From: JANWKQ01 sp964624635
Lineage (GTDB): Bacteria; Bacteroidota; Bacteroidia; CAIKAF01
Assembly (NCBI GenBank): GCA_964624635.1
Contig: CAZUXM010000036.1
Location: forward strand, 1 to 25,277
Direction of reading: 5' to 3'
DNA: 25,277 nt
Position numbers and translations under genes: made by a program. Each line of letters opens with the position of its first letter. Position 1 is the first letter of the stretch. Below are positions 15,889 through 24,012 of the stretch, one piece after another. The notes beneath the pieces are model-generated. The model searched no databases, was not told the DNA's origin, and was given only the letters and a program-made list of their open reading frames with translations.

Positions 15889-17715
15889 ATGAAAAAAGTA
15901 TTTCTTAGCGCTTTATCTATCATTGCTTTATTTTCAACCTATGCTCAAACAGCCACCACACAACCGGGTTATTGGCAACAAAAAGTAGATTATACCATCG
16001 ACGCTACTTTAGATGATAAAAAAGAAATGTTAACCGGAAAAGAAAAGCTGGTATATACCAATAATTCACCGGATGATTTAAAAGAACTGTACTTTCATAT
16101 GTATTGGAATGCATTTCAATTAGGTAGCCATGCAATGCAACATGCCATCGAATCAGGAGAGCAAGAAGCGATTGATATGATTAATAAATTGGGCAAAAAA
16201 GATGAGGGGTATATCAAGATTACTTCTATTAAAGTGAATGGACAATTATATACTCCTACTGTAATGGAATCCATAGCACAAATCAAACTCAACGAAACCA
16301 TCAAAGCGGGAACTACTGCTAACATTGAAATTGAGTTTGAATCATTGGTACCTTCATGTATTAATCGTTCAGGAAAAAATAATACCGCCGGTACAGATTT
16401 CACTTTTACTCAATGGTATCCTAAAATTTGCAGATATGATAAACTAGGGTGGCACAATGACCAGTACTTGGGAAAAGAATTTGCCGGAACTTTTGGAAAT
16501 TATAATGTAACAATTAATTGTAATAAAGATTTTACGATTGCCGGTTCAGGCGTATTACAAAACAAAACTTACAACGAAACCGGTTGGGAAAATAAAAATG
16601 TAGCTGATAATAATGCCAAAGACAAAAATACTACCTGGAAATTTATCGCAGAAAATGTACATGATTTTGCCTGGGCAGCTGATAAGGAATGGAAACATGA
16701 ATCAACCACCATTGATAATATTGAATTTCATTACTTCTGGCATGATACTAAAGACTTTAAAGGTCCTTGGTCTACATTAAGAATGTTTTGGCCGGATGCT
16801 TATGCTATTTGTAAAAAGGAATTTGGAATTTATCCTTATCCGCAATTCTCATTTATACAAGCAGGGGAGGGGTATATGGAATACCCAATGTGCACCATGT
16901 TAGAAGCAGGTCGTGACGATTTTTTTAGTACGGCTTGTCATGAATTTATGCATAATTTTTTCTATGGAATTTATGGTACCGATGAAAACTTACATCATTG
17001 GATGGATGAAGGTTTAACATCTTATGCAGAAGCAAGATTATCGGTAGTGGTTACCGGAAGTAAAGAAAATCCTGCCAAAGAAGCAGGCGAAATTTATAAA
17101 TGGGTACGTACCATGTATCCTGAAGAACCGATTGCTACACATGCTAATTTTTTTGCAGCAGATTATGCTTATTATAATTGTGCTTACTACAAAGGTCAGT
17201 TGTTTCCTGAATTAATCAGATACATAATTGGCGATGATAAAATGAGAGAAGGCTTTGTACAGTATTATAAAAACTGGACCTTTAAACATCCTGAACCTAA
17301 TGACTTTGTAAAAAACTTTGAAGATGTTAGTGGAATGGAACTTACCTGGTTCCAGAATTATTGGTTAAACACTTTAAAAACGATTGATTTAGGAATTGAT
17401 TCAGTTACAGCTAAAGGGGGTGATTTAAACGTAGTATTTAGTAATAAAGGATTGCCTTTACCTGTAGAGTTTATGATTGAAATGAACGACGGGGTAAAAA
17501 AATATTATTACATCCCGCTGGACCTTACTGGAAATCCTAAATCAAATTTTAAAAGAGAAACTACTGTGTTGCCTTATTGGTCTGGAGCTGAACAAAAATA
17601 CAGAGTGGTTATTAAAGATGTGAAAAAAACAAACGTAGTAAAGCTTACTATTGATCCTGATGAATTTATGCCTGATTTAAAACCGGCGAATAATGTGTTT
17701 ACAGTGGTGAACTAG
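15889..17715 (+). CDS. M1 family zinc aminopeptidase, secreted
   Basis: This 608-residue gluzincin has a signal peptide ending TYAQ (17-20). The zinc site is HEFMH (351-355) with the third ligand E374 in WMDEGLT, exactly 18 residues after the motif as in family M1. The exopeptidase motif usually seen as GxMEN appears as GEGYMEYP (327-334). An N-terminal beta domain (about 30-270) precedes the catalytic domain, and the C-terminal part (about 495-608) is beta-sandwich-like, without the long ARM domain. It probably removes N-terminal residues from peptides in the periplasm or outside the cell. Its stop TAG overlaps the TAG of the convergent DUF1801 gene by two bases. Copy 2 of the palindromic element lies upstream. 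Confidence 0.94.
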   Translation: MKKVFLSALSIIALFSTYAQTATTQPGYWQQKVDYTIDATLDDKKEMLTGKEKLVYTNNSPDDLKELYFHMYWNAFQLGSHAMQHAIESGEQEAIDMINKLGKKDEGYIKITSIKVNGQLYTPTVMESIAQIKLNETIKAGTTANIEIEFESLVPSCINRSGKNNTAGTDFTFTQWYPKICRYDKLGWHNDQYLGKEFAGTFGNYNVTINCNKDFTIAGSGVLQNKTYNETGWENKNVADNNAKDKNTTWKFIAENVHDFAWAADKEWKHESTTIDNIEFHYFWHDTKDFKGPWSTLRMFWPDAYAICKKEFGIYPYPQFSFIQAGEGYMEYPMCTMLEAGRDDFFSTACHEFMHNFFYGIYGTDENLHHWMDEGLTSYAEARLSVVVTGSKENPAKEAGEIYKWVRTMYPEEPIATHANFFAADYAYYNCAYYKGQLFPELIRYIIGDDKMREGFVQYYKNWTFKHPEPNDFVKNFEDVSGMELTWFQNYWLNTLKTIDLGIDSVTAKGGDLNVVFSNKGLPLPVEFMIEMNDGVKKYYYIPLDLTGNPKSNFKRETTVLPYWSGAEQKYRVVIKDVKKTNVVKLTIDPDEFMPDLKPANNVFTVVN

Positions 17716-18065
17716 ATTCGTTCATATATTTGTATTGCTAAGTCTAATACTTCCTTGATTTTTTTTACCGGAATATTTTTCTTCGCATCCACATATAATA
17801 TTTTCATTCGTTTTCTACCCTCCTGTATAAGATCCGGATGTTCTATTTTATTTCCATCTACGAATAAAATATAAGGTTGTGCTGCTTTTTTATCGGTCCA
17901 CAAATAACAAATACGTTTTCCATGGTAATAATAACAGGGCATTCCGTAATTCATTTTTTCGGTCATCAACTCATGGTATTCTTTGATGAATTTCCGCAGG
18001 AAAAGAAGACAACTTTTGTTGGGTTCCGAGTGTTGAAGGAAGTAGTTGTCGATGGGGTGGGCCAT
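17712..18065 (-). CDS. DUF1801 domain protein
   Basis: This is a 117-residue cytosolic protein without a signal peptide. Its order of conserved aromatic segments (EKMNYGMPCYYYHGKRICYLW, then AQPYILFVDGNKIEHPDL, then RMKILYVD) fits DUF1801/YdhG-like proteins, small alpha/beta proteins of the YdhG/iron-chaperone-like superfamily with no established reaction. It converges with the M1 peptidase gene, the two stop codons overlapping at 17712-17715, and no terminator lies between them. A dispersed-repeat fragment separates it from tatA, so it may be a single-gene unit. Confidence 0.8.
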   Translation of the reverse strand: MAHPIDNYFLQHSEPNKSCLLFLRKFIKEYHELMTEKMNYGMPCYYYHGKRICYLWTDKKAAQPYILFVDGNKIEHPDLIQEGRKRMKILYVDAKKNIPVKKIKEVLDLAIQIYERI

Positions 18066-18092
18066 TGTGGTAATATTTAATCCTTGAATATC

Positions 18093-18114
18093 CGCTGAAT
18101 CGGTGTCATCAGCG
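18093..18114. repeat. Short REP-like inverted repeat fragment
   Basis: CGCTGA (18093-18098) and TCAGCG (18109-18114) form a six-base inverted repeat around a 10-base loop, read on the minus strand as CGCTGATGACACCGATTC followed by AGCG. From memory, similar GCTGATGACACxGATT tracts recur between genes in many bacterial genomes. It sits in the 75-base gap between tatA and the DUF1801 gene. Confidence 0.45.
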
Positions 18115-18140
18115 TTCTATTATTCCAACCCGAAATATTT

Positions 18141-18500
18141 TTACGATTTATTCGAATCCCCATCAAAATCCTGATCCAATCGGGGCATGTCTTTATTCAA
18201 ATCTTTTTTTAAATCATCATTGGTATCACTAATGCTCTTTTTCAAGTCATCAATGTGTTTGTCCAATGGTCGTTTAATAGATTCTCCAATATCACTCATC
18301 CCAGTATCACTGGCACCTTTTTGTATCTCCTGTTTAATATTATTGGTAGCATCTTTTAATTGACGATAACCCCTTCCTAACCCTCTTGCTAAGTCAGGAA
18401 TATTTTTACTGCCAAAAAAAACGAGGATGAATAGCAGGATAACTAAAAATTCTCCCCCGCTTACATCAAACAATAACGCTATTTGTAATAAATTATGCAT
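18141..18500 (-). CDS. tatA: TatA/TatE family Sec-independent translocase subunit
   Basis: This is a 119-residue inner-membrane protein of the twin-arginine pathway, which exports folded proteins. It has a short periplasmic start, one membrane helix (GEFLVILLFILVFFG, residues 16-30), the FG hinge followed by SKNIPDLARGLGRG, and an amphipathic helix (about 36-60). The charged C-terminal tail (about 60-119) is longer than in most TatA proteins and closer to TatB in length. In Bacteroidetes one TatA-like protein may serve both roles. No tatC is in the window. Its ATG overlaps the stop of the pyruvate dehydrogenase E2 gene (TAATG), so it is translationally coupled to an unrelated metabolic gene. 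Confidence 0.9.
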   Translation of the reverse strand: MHNLLQIALLFDVSGGEFLVILLFILVFFGSKNIPDLARGLGRGYRQLKDATNNIKQEIQKGASDTGMSDIGESIKRPLDKHIDDLKKSISDTNDDLKKDLNKDMPRLDQDFDGDSNKS

Positions 18501-19729
18501 TAAGCAAACATCAATACAGGATTTTCCAACATCAATTTTAACGTATTCAAAAATTCAGCACCTGTAGCCCCATCTACTGAACGATGGTCACAACTCAAGG
18601 TAACTTTCATAATATTACCAGGAACTATGGCGCCATTTTTCACTACAGGTGTTTGACTAATTCCACCTACTGCCAATATACATGAATCAGGTGGATTAAT
18701 AATAGCTGTAAATTCATCAATACCAAACATGCCTAAATTTGAAATAGAGAATGTATTCCCTTCCATATCGGCCGGTTGAATTTTTTTGTCTTTTGCTTTT
18801 TGAGCAAATGCTTTTACTTCAGTAGAAATTTGAGAGAAAGTTTTATGATCTGCAAATTTTACTACCGGTACAACCAGGCCATCAGGAACGGCTACTGCCA
18901 CTCCAATATGAATATGGTTGTTGTAACGAATCTTATCACCTAACCATGATGAATTTACATTCGGATGTTTTCTTAATGACATAGCTACTGCTTTTAGTAC
19001 CATATCATTAAAAGAAATTTTTTCTCCGGTTAATTCATTATATGCTTTACGTGATGCAATGCATTGATCCATGTCAATAACCATGGTTAAATAAAAATGC
19101 GGAGCACCGTTTTTACTTTCGCTTAAACGACGTGCAATGGTTTTACGCATGTTAGAAACCGCTACTTCCGTAAATGATTCTACAGCGGTAATGATACCCC
19201 CCTTAAATCCTTCAATATCTTTTTTAATAATTCTTCCACCGTCGCCTGTACCTTTTACCATCGAAAGGTTTACTCCTTTTTCTTTGGCTAATGATTTCGC
19301 TAATGGTGATGCTTTTACTCTTCCATTGTTATTTGATGATGTACTAACAGTTTCAGTAATAACTGATACTTTCTTATTTTCTGAGCTTGTCGAATCTGAG
19401 CTTGTCGAAGATTTATCTTCTGTTTTAGTTTCTTCTTTAGCTGTAGGTTTTGATTGCTGTGCAGATTCAAGTAATGCTTTAAAATCTTCTCCCTCTTTTC
19501 CTAAAATAGCCAGTACAGAATCTACCGGGGCACTTCCTCCTTTTTCAACTCCTATGTATAATAAAACTCCATCCTGAAAACTTTCAAATTCCATGGTAGC
19601 TTTATCTGTTTCAATTTCAGCTAACAGGTCACCTGACTTTACTTTATCACCTACTTTTTTATGCCAGGCAGCAACTGTACCATCTGTCATGGTATCACTA
19701 AGCTTAGGCATTTTAATTATTTCCGCCAT
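18500..19729 (-). CDS. Pyruvate dehydrogenase E2 (dihydrolipoamide acetyltransferase)
   Basis: This is the core acetyltransferase of the pyruvate dehydrogenase complex: it accepts the acetyl group from E1 on lipoyl-lysine and transfers it to CoA. It is 409 residues. A single lipoyl domain (1-80) has the lipoylation lysine K43 in ETDKATMEF. A low-complexity Ser/Thr/Lys linker follows (about 90-137), then the peripheral-subunit-binding domain (138-174, KASPLAKSLAKEKG) and the catalytic domain (about 188-409) with DHRSVDG (381-387). I prefer the ATG at 19729 because the upstream ATG at 19762 falls inside an inverted repeat and would add 11 unrelated residues. The linker encodes a tandem five-codon repeat (STSSD/STSSE) derived from a REP-like 15-base unit. 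pdhA lies upstream; E1 beta and E3 are not in the window. A 2-oxoglutarate E2 is less likely given the E1 alpha neighbour. Confidence 0.93.
   Translation of the reverse strand: MAEIIKMPKLSDTMTDGTVAAWHKKVGDKVKSGDLLAEIETDKATMEFESFQDGVLLYIGVEKGGSAPVDSVLAILGKEGEDFKALLESAQQSKPTAKEETKTEDKSSTSSDSTSSENKKVSVITETVSTSSNNNGRVKASPLAKSLAKEKGVNLSMVKGTGDGGRIIKKDIEGFKGGIITAVESFTEVAVSNMRKTIARRLSESKNGAPHFYLTMVIDMDQCIASRKAYNELTGEKISFNDMVLKAVAMSLRKHPNVNSSWLGDKIRYNNHIHIGVAVAVPDGLVVPVVKFADHKTFSQISTEVKAFAQKAKDKKIQPADMEGNTFSISNLGMFGIDEFTAIINPPDSCILAVGGISQTPVVKNGAIVPGNIMKVTLSCDHRSVDGATGAEFLNTLKLMLENPVLMFA
19381..19409. repeat. Tandem REP-like unit inside the E2 linker
   Basis: CTGAGCTTGTCGAA occurs twice, at 19381-19394 and 19396-19409, a 15-base direct repeat in frame with the E2 gene. 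It encodes STSSD and STSSE at residues 108-117. From memory, the same core (TTCGACAAGCTCAG on the other strand) is a common dispersed repeat between genes in many bacteria. Confidence 0.7.
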
Positions 19730-19754
19730 TTTGTTCTGGTTTTCAATTTCTATT

Positions 19755-19832
19755 TTCGTCATGCTGAACTTGTTTCAGCATCTCTTTATTTTTATGATTA
19801 TTTAGATGCTGAAACAAGTTCAGCATGACGAA
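19755..19832. repeat. 29-bp perfect inverted repeat between pdhA and E2
   Basis: Arms at 19755-19783 and 19804-19832 are perfect reverse complements over 29 bases, with a 20-base AT-rich loop. The arm core TGCTGAACTTGTTTCAGCAT belongs, from memory, to a palindromic repeat family widespread in Bacteroidetes. It lies in the pdhA-E2 transcript and would fold into a very stable RNA hairpin. No T-tract follows in the transcribed direction, so it is not a standard terminator; it could modulate mRNA stability or E1/E2 stoichiometry. Confidence 0.85.
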
Positions 19833-19848
19833 TAAGTTTTTAATTTCT

Positions 19849-20886
19849 TTAATCTTCTCTTATAAAAGGATAATACTCATCGATATATACGTCCTTGTAC
19901 AACTCTGATGCATCCGGAAATTCACTTTCTTCAGCAAATTTTACACTCTCTTCCACCAATGCATTTACTCTTTCTTCAATAGCATCAATTTCTTTTTGAG
20001 TGGCCCATTTATTTTTTTGTATTACACTTAATGTCCAAAGAATAGGATCCTCATCTTTAAAACTTTCCACTTCTTCTTTGGTACGGTATTTTTGTGGATC
20101 ACTCATAGAGTGTCCTTTGTAACGATAAGTTTTTACTTCCAATAAAGTAGGTCCATCACCTTTACGAGCTCTTTCGGCAGCTTCAGCAACTGCTTCGTGC
20201 ATAGTTTCAGGTTTCATTCCATCCACCTGAAAACTTGGCATGTCGTAAGCAGAACCTAATTTATATAAATCATGTACGTTGGAGCTTCTTTCAACAGAAG
20301 TACCCATAGCATACATGTTATTTTCTATAACAAAAATCACAGGAAGTTTCCAAAGCATGGCAAGGTTAAAAGTTTCATGTAATGCACCTTGGCGAACGGC
20401 CCCGTCACCCATGTAACATAGAGTTACTCTGTCATTCCCGGCATACTTATCAGCAAAAGCTAAACCGGCACCTAATGGAATTTGTCCACCAACTATACCA
20501 TGTCCACCATAAAAACGAAGTTCTTTGCTAAACATGTGCATTGATCCCCCATTTCCTTTGGAGCAACCAGTTACTTTACCATACAATTCAGCCATCATAT
20601 GTTTAGGATGCATTCCTTTTGCTAATGGATGAACGTGGTTACGGTAACCGGTAATCATATTATCATCAGGTCGGGTAGCTGAGGCTGAACCCGCTACTAC
20701 CGCTTCTTGCCCTACGTATAAGTGACAAAATCCACGAATTTTTTGTTGAATGTATAAATGTCCTGCTTTTTCTTCAATTTTTCTCCACATGAGCATGTCT
20801 TCATACCATTTTAGGTATTGCTCTTTCGAAAACTTGGTTTTCGATGCTGATGTTTTCTCTTTTGGAGCTAAGGTTTCTTTAGCCAT
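19849..20886 (-). CDS. pdhA: Pyruvate dehydrogenase E1 component, alpha subunit
   Basis: This 345-residue thiamine-diphosphate enzyme subunit decarboxylates pyruvate and passes the acetyl group to lipoyl-E2. The TPP-binding motif runs from GDG (160-162) to ENN (188-190). The phosphorylation-loop region YRYKGHSMSDPQKYRTKEE (254-272) is conserved, and YVGQEAV (57-63) with GGSMHMF (113-119) marks the alpha-subunit family. The first ~18 residues are a Lys/Thr/Ser-rich leader. Being an alpha subunit, it needs E1 beta, which is not encoded in the window. E2 follows downstream across a hairpin repeat. A TAnnTTTG element upstream (20907-20914) is the likely promoter for pdhA-E2-tatA. Confidence 0.95.
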   Translation of the reverse strand: MAKETLAPKEKTSASKTKFSKEQYLKWYEDMLMWRKIEEKAGHLYIQQKIRGFCHLYVGQEAVVAGSASATRPDDNMITGYRNHVHPLAKGMHPKHMMAELYGKVTGCSKGNGGSMHMFSKELRFYGGHGIVGGQIPLGAGLAFADKYAGNDRVTLCYMGDGAVRQGALHETFNLAMLWKLPVIFVIENNMYAMGTSVERSSNVHDLYKLGSAYDMPSFQVDGMKPETMHEAVAEAAERARKGDGPTLLEVKTYRYKGHSMSDPQKYRTKEEVESFKDEDPILWTLSVIQKNKWATQKEIDAIEERVNALVEESVKFAEESEFPDASELYKDVYIDEYYPFIRED

Positions 20887-20906
20887 ATAACCAGTTTAAT
20901 AGGTAA

Positions 20907-20914
20907 CAAATGTA
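20907..20914 (-). promoter_or_regulatory. Putative -7 element of pdhA
   Basis: The minus strand reads TACATTTG, matching TAnnTTTG, 20 bases upstream of the pdhA ATG at 20886, in the gap after cdd. No clear -33 box was seen. Confidence 0.5.
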
Positions 20915-20956
20915 TAAAAAAAGACGTAGCGGATAACGGAACAGTTTATCAATACG

Positions 20957-21427
20957 TTAAAACCTGAAAATAAAAGGTAGAATATCGTCTACTTGATTAC
21001 ATACAAGCACTCTGTTTTCGCCTGATTCAAACATGAGTTGTATTGGATGGCTTTGTCGGGTCTGATATTCAGCCATTACCTGACGGCAGGCACCACAGGG
21101 GGAGTAGATTTTTTTACCATCTTTTAGCTTTGATTTGATGGCTACTACCAGTTTTAGAATGGTTTGATTGGGTCTATTGGCACCTACGTAAAACAATAAA
21201 CTTCTCTCAGCACATAAGCCGGATGGGTAAGCTGCATTTTCCTGATTGTTAGCAGTAAATATCTCGCCATTATCGAGTATACATGCGGCACCTACGCCAA
21301 AACCCGAATAGGGAGCATAGGCCATTTTAGCTGCTTCCATAGCTTTATCATAGAGGTTTTTATCATCAGCACTTAGTTCGGATAACTCGTATTCGGTAAA
21401 GGCTAGTTTTAACTCAATGTTCTTCAT
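20957..21427 (-). CDS. cdd: Cytidine deaminase
   Basis: This is a pyrimidine-salvage enzyme converting cytidine and deoxycytidine to the uridine forms. The 156 residues carry the zinc site CAE (72-74) and PCGAC (110-114), giving ligands C72, C111 and C114 with catalytic E74. The substrate-binding NQEN is at 61-64 and YSGFGVGAA at 40-48. The length fits the homotetrameric class, with a slightly long N terminus. It lies between pdhA (downstream) and the divergent aminopeptidase gene and shares a 59-base intergenic region with the latter. A TACCTTTA near-match to the -7 box is at 21434-21441 on its strand. Confidence 0.95.
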   Translation of the reverse strand: MKNIELKLAFTEYELSELSADDKNLYDKAMEAAKMAYAPYSGFGVGAACILDNGEIFTANNQENAAYPSGLCAERSLLFYVGANRPNQTILKLVVAIKSKLKDGKKIYSPCGACRQVMAEYQTRQSHPIQLMFESGENRVLVCNQVDDILPFIFRF

Positions 21428-21461
21428 TCATCATAAAGGTAACAAAACCCACAGGATTTGC

Positions 21462-21469
21462 TAGATTTG
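21462..21469 (+). promoter_or_regulatory. Putative -7 element of the pepA-pdxA unit
   Basis: TAGATTTG matches TAnnTTTG, 17 bases upstream of the aminopeptidase ATG at 21487, within the divergent cdd/pepA gap. Confidence 0.5.
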
Positions 21470-21486
21470 CTTCATAATTTTATTCT

Positions 21487-22908
21487 ATGGAAATTAAATT
21501 TGAACTCGCCTCTAAACATTTAACAGCTAATATCATTATTGCTGATACTGATTTGAAATGTTTGAAGAATTATAAATTCGATAAAAAGGAAACTGCTTTT
21601 ATTAAGTCAGAAATGACAGGTAAAGATGGTAAAGACCTTGTTTTTATCAATAGATACAATACATTTTATTTTTTAGCAAAGTTGGCAGATATAAATACTG
21701 CTAAAGGTTTGGAGAAAATGCGCTTATTGGGAAGTCGCATTTTTGCACAGCTAAAATCATTACAACAAACAGAGGTACATGTGGATGGGGTGGTGTCTTC
21801 GGAAGGGGCATTGGCACTCTCAGAAGGGTTAGCGTTATCAGGGTATCAATTCGAAAAATATTTATCAAAGCCCGGCAAATATCAATTTAAAAAAATTACA
21901 CTTACAGGTAAATTAAATAAAACTGATATTGATATTTTATCAAATACAGTGGAAGGTACTTTTGTTGCCCGTACATTGGTAAATGAACCGGTATGTTATT
22001 TAACTGCCGAAAAATTGAGTAAAGAAATTGAAAAGCTTTCGAAAAAAGCAGGGTTCAAATTTGAGTACTTTACCAAAAAGAAAATTGAAAGTTTAAAAAT
22101 GGGTGGATTACTTGCTGTCAATAAAGGAAGCAAGGATACACCTACCTTTAATATTCTGGAATATAAACCGGCGAAACCGGTGAATAAAAAACCATTGGTA
22201 TTTGTTGGTAAAGGAGTGGTATTTGATACCGGAGGTATTAGCCTAAAGCCATCTCAATCCATGGAACAAATGAAGGGAGATATGGCAGGTGCTGCCGCTG
22301 TTGTTGGAGCATTATACACCATTGCAAAATCAAAATTACCATACCATGTGGTGGGGTTAATTCCTTCTACGGATAATAGAATTGACGCGAATGCCATTGT
22401 AGTAAGTGACATAATAACTATTTCAAACGGAACTACAGTTGAAGTATTGAATACGGATGCTGAAGGAAGATTGATTTTAGCAGATGCCTTACATTACGCA
22501 AAAAAATATGATCCGGAATTAGTAATTGATTTAGCTACCTTAACCGGAGCGGCAGTAGCTGCCATTGGAGAATATGGTATTGTGGGTATGGGTAAAGATT
22601 CAGACAACCAATGGAACGAATTAGAAAGTGCCGGAATGGATGTATACGAAAGATTGGTAAAATTCCCGATGTGGGATGAATATGGTGACCTGATTAAATC
22701 AAATATTGCAGATATTAAAAATATTGGAGGACCTAAAGCTGGAGCCATTACTGCCGGTAAATTTTTGGAACATTTTGTAGGCTATCCATGGATACATTTA
22801 GATATTTCGAATGCATTGCTTGATTCACCTCGTGGATACAGAACGGTTATTGGAACAGGAGCCGGAGTGAGATTATTAACCAAATATGTAACCAACAAAT
22901 TAAAGTAA
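21487..22908 (+). CDS. pepA: M17 leucyl aminopeptidase
   Basis: This 473-residue cytosolic di-metal aminopeptidase has the M17 signature NTDAEGRL (322-329). Metal and catalytic residues are recognisable as K242 and D247 in GKGVVFDTGG (241-250), D265 in KGDMAGAAA, and D324/E326 in the signature. The N-terminal ~160 residues form the divergent macro-like domain of this family, and no signal peptide is present. It removes N-terminal residues from peptides during intracellular turnover; members of the family form hexamers. pdxA starts six bases after its stop, so the two are surely one transcript. It may be annotated simply as a leucyl aminopeptidase family protein. Confidence 0.94.
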   Translation: MEIKFELASKHLTANIIIADTDLKCLKNYKFDKKETAFIKSEMTGKDGKDLVFINRYNTFYFLAKLADINTAKGLEKMRLLGSRIFAQLKSLQQTEVHVDGVVSSEGALALSEGLALSGYQFEKYLSKPGKYQFKKITLTGKLNKTDIDILSNTVEGTFVARTLVNEPVCYLTAEKLSKEIEKLSKKAGFKFEYFTKKKIESLKMGGLLAVNKGSKDTPTFNILEYKPAKPVNKKPLVFVGKGVVFDTGGISLKPSQSMEQMKGDMAGAAAVVGALYTIAKSKLPYHVVGLIPSTDNRIDANAIVVSDIITISNGTTVEVLNTDAEGRLILADALHYAKKYDPELVIDLATLTGAAVAAIGEYGIVGMGKDSDNQWNELESAGMDVYERLVKFPMWDEYGDLIKSNIADIKNIGGPKAGAITAGKFLEHFVGYPWIHLDISNALLDSPRGYRTVIGTGAGVRLLTKYVTNKLK

Positions 22909-22914
22909 AATAGT

Positions 22915-24012
22915 ATGAATATTGCAACTGGTGCTGAAAAGATAAAAATTGGAATTACTATTGGTGATATCAATGGTATTGGTGCGGAATTGATTTTAAA
23001 AACGTTTGCAGAAACAGATATTCTGGAAACCATCACTCCGGTAATTTATGGTTCAGCTAAAGTTTTATCCTTTTATAAAAAATCAGTATCAGCCGAGAAT
23101 TTTGTATATCATGCCATTAGAAGTGCAGAAGAGGCTCAGCCCGGAAAAATAAATCTCATTAATGTTTGGCAGGAGGAAGTGAAAATTGAACCGGGTGTTT
23201 CAAATGAAACAGGAGCCAAATATTCAGTAATGAGTTTAGAAGCAGCCACCACTGATTTATTGGCGAATAAAATTCATTCGTTGGTTACTTCTCCAATTGA
23301 TAAAAGTAACCTCTCCAAAGTAAATTTTTCGTTTGCAGGACATACTGAATACTTTGCACAAAAAGGAGGTAAGGATTCGCTGATGTTAATGGTACATGAA
23401 AATTTACGTGTTGCATTGGTTACCGGGCATGTTGGAGTTAGTCAAATATCAACAACGCTTACCAAAGAGAATATTTATAAAAAAGCTATGTTGCTTAAAG
23501 AATCTTTAACAAAAGATTTTTCTATTTCAAAACCCAAGATAGCTATATTGGCTTTAAATCCACATGCAGGTGATCATGGTAAATTTGGTAATGAAGAAGC
23601 ACAAGTAATTCAACCTGCTATTGATGCTTTGCGTGAAAAAGGAATGTTGGTGATGGGACCGTTTGCGGCAGATGGTTTTTTCGCCTCCGGTAATTTTAAA
23701 AATTATGACGGAGTATTGGCCATGTATCATGACCAGGGATTAATTCCATTTAAAACATTAGCGGGTATAGGCGGTGTAAATTATACAGCCGGATTATCAT
23801 TTATTAGAACATCGCCTGATCATGGTCCGGGTTTTGATTTGGCAGGGAAAGACAAAGCAGATATAACCTCTTTTAGAGACGCTATATATTTAGCAGCTGA
23901 TTTATATTGTACACGAACAAATAACCAAAACTATAGCCGTAATCCTCTTAAAAAACTAAGCAGTGATCTTTTAAAAGCGCAAGACGAGCCTTTTATTGAA
24001 GATAAGGAGTAA
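22915..24012 (+). CDS. pdxA: 4-hydroxythreonine-4-phosphate dehydrogenase
   Basis: This enzyme of the DXP-dependent pyridoxal-phosphate pathway oxidises 4-phosphohydroxy-L-threonine to a product that PdxJ condenses with deoxyxylulose phosphate. The 365 residues include GITIGDINGIGAE (13-25), TSPIDKSNL (125-133), AGHTEYFA (141-148) and NPHAGDHGKFG (215-225). The three metal-binding histidines H172, H217 and H272 keep the spacing of E. coli H166, H211 and H266. The first ~10 residues before the beta strand are an extension, but no later ATG fits. It is co-transcribed with the M17 peptidase gene. No other pdx gene is in the window. Confidence 0.95.
   Translation: MNIATGAEKIKIGITIGDINGIGAELILKTFAETDILETITPVIYGSAKVLSFYKKSVSAENFVYHAIRSAEEAQPGKINLINVWQEEVKIEPGVSNETGAKYSVMSLEAATTDLLANKIHSLVTSPIDKSNLSKVNFSFAGHTEYFAQKGGKDSLMLMVHENLRVALVTGHVGVSQISTTLTKENIYKKAMLLKESLTKDFSISKPKIAILALNPHAGDHGKFGNEEAQVIQPAIDALREKGMLVMGPFAADGFFASGNFKNYDGVLAMYHDQGLIPFKTLAGIGGVNYTAGLSFIRTSPDHGPGFDLAGKDKADITSFRDAIYLAADLYCTRTNNQNYSRNPLKKLSSDLLKAQDEPFIEDKE

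Noticed and set aside
19137..19577. Open frame of 146 codons on the plus strand inside the E2 gene
   Set aside because: It is antisense to the lipoyl, linker and binding domains of E2, with a Ser/Pro/Leu-rich composition typical of a shadow frame.
19730..19762. Extended N terminus of E2 starting at 19762
   Set aside because: The extra 11 residues come from the inverted repeat and the adjoining spacer, and do not belong to the lipoyl domain, which starts properly at the ATG at 19729.
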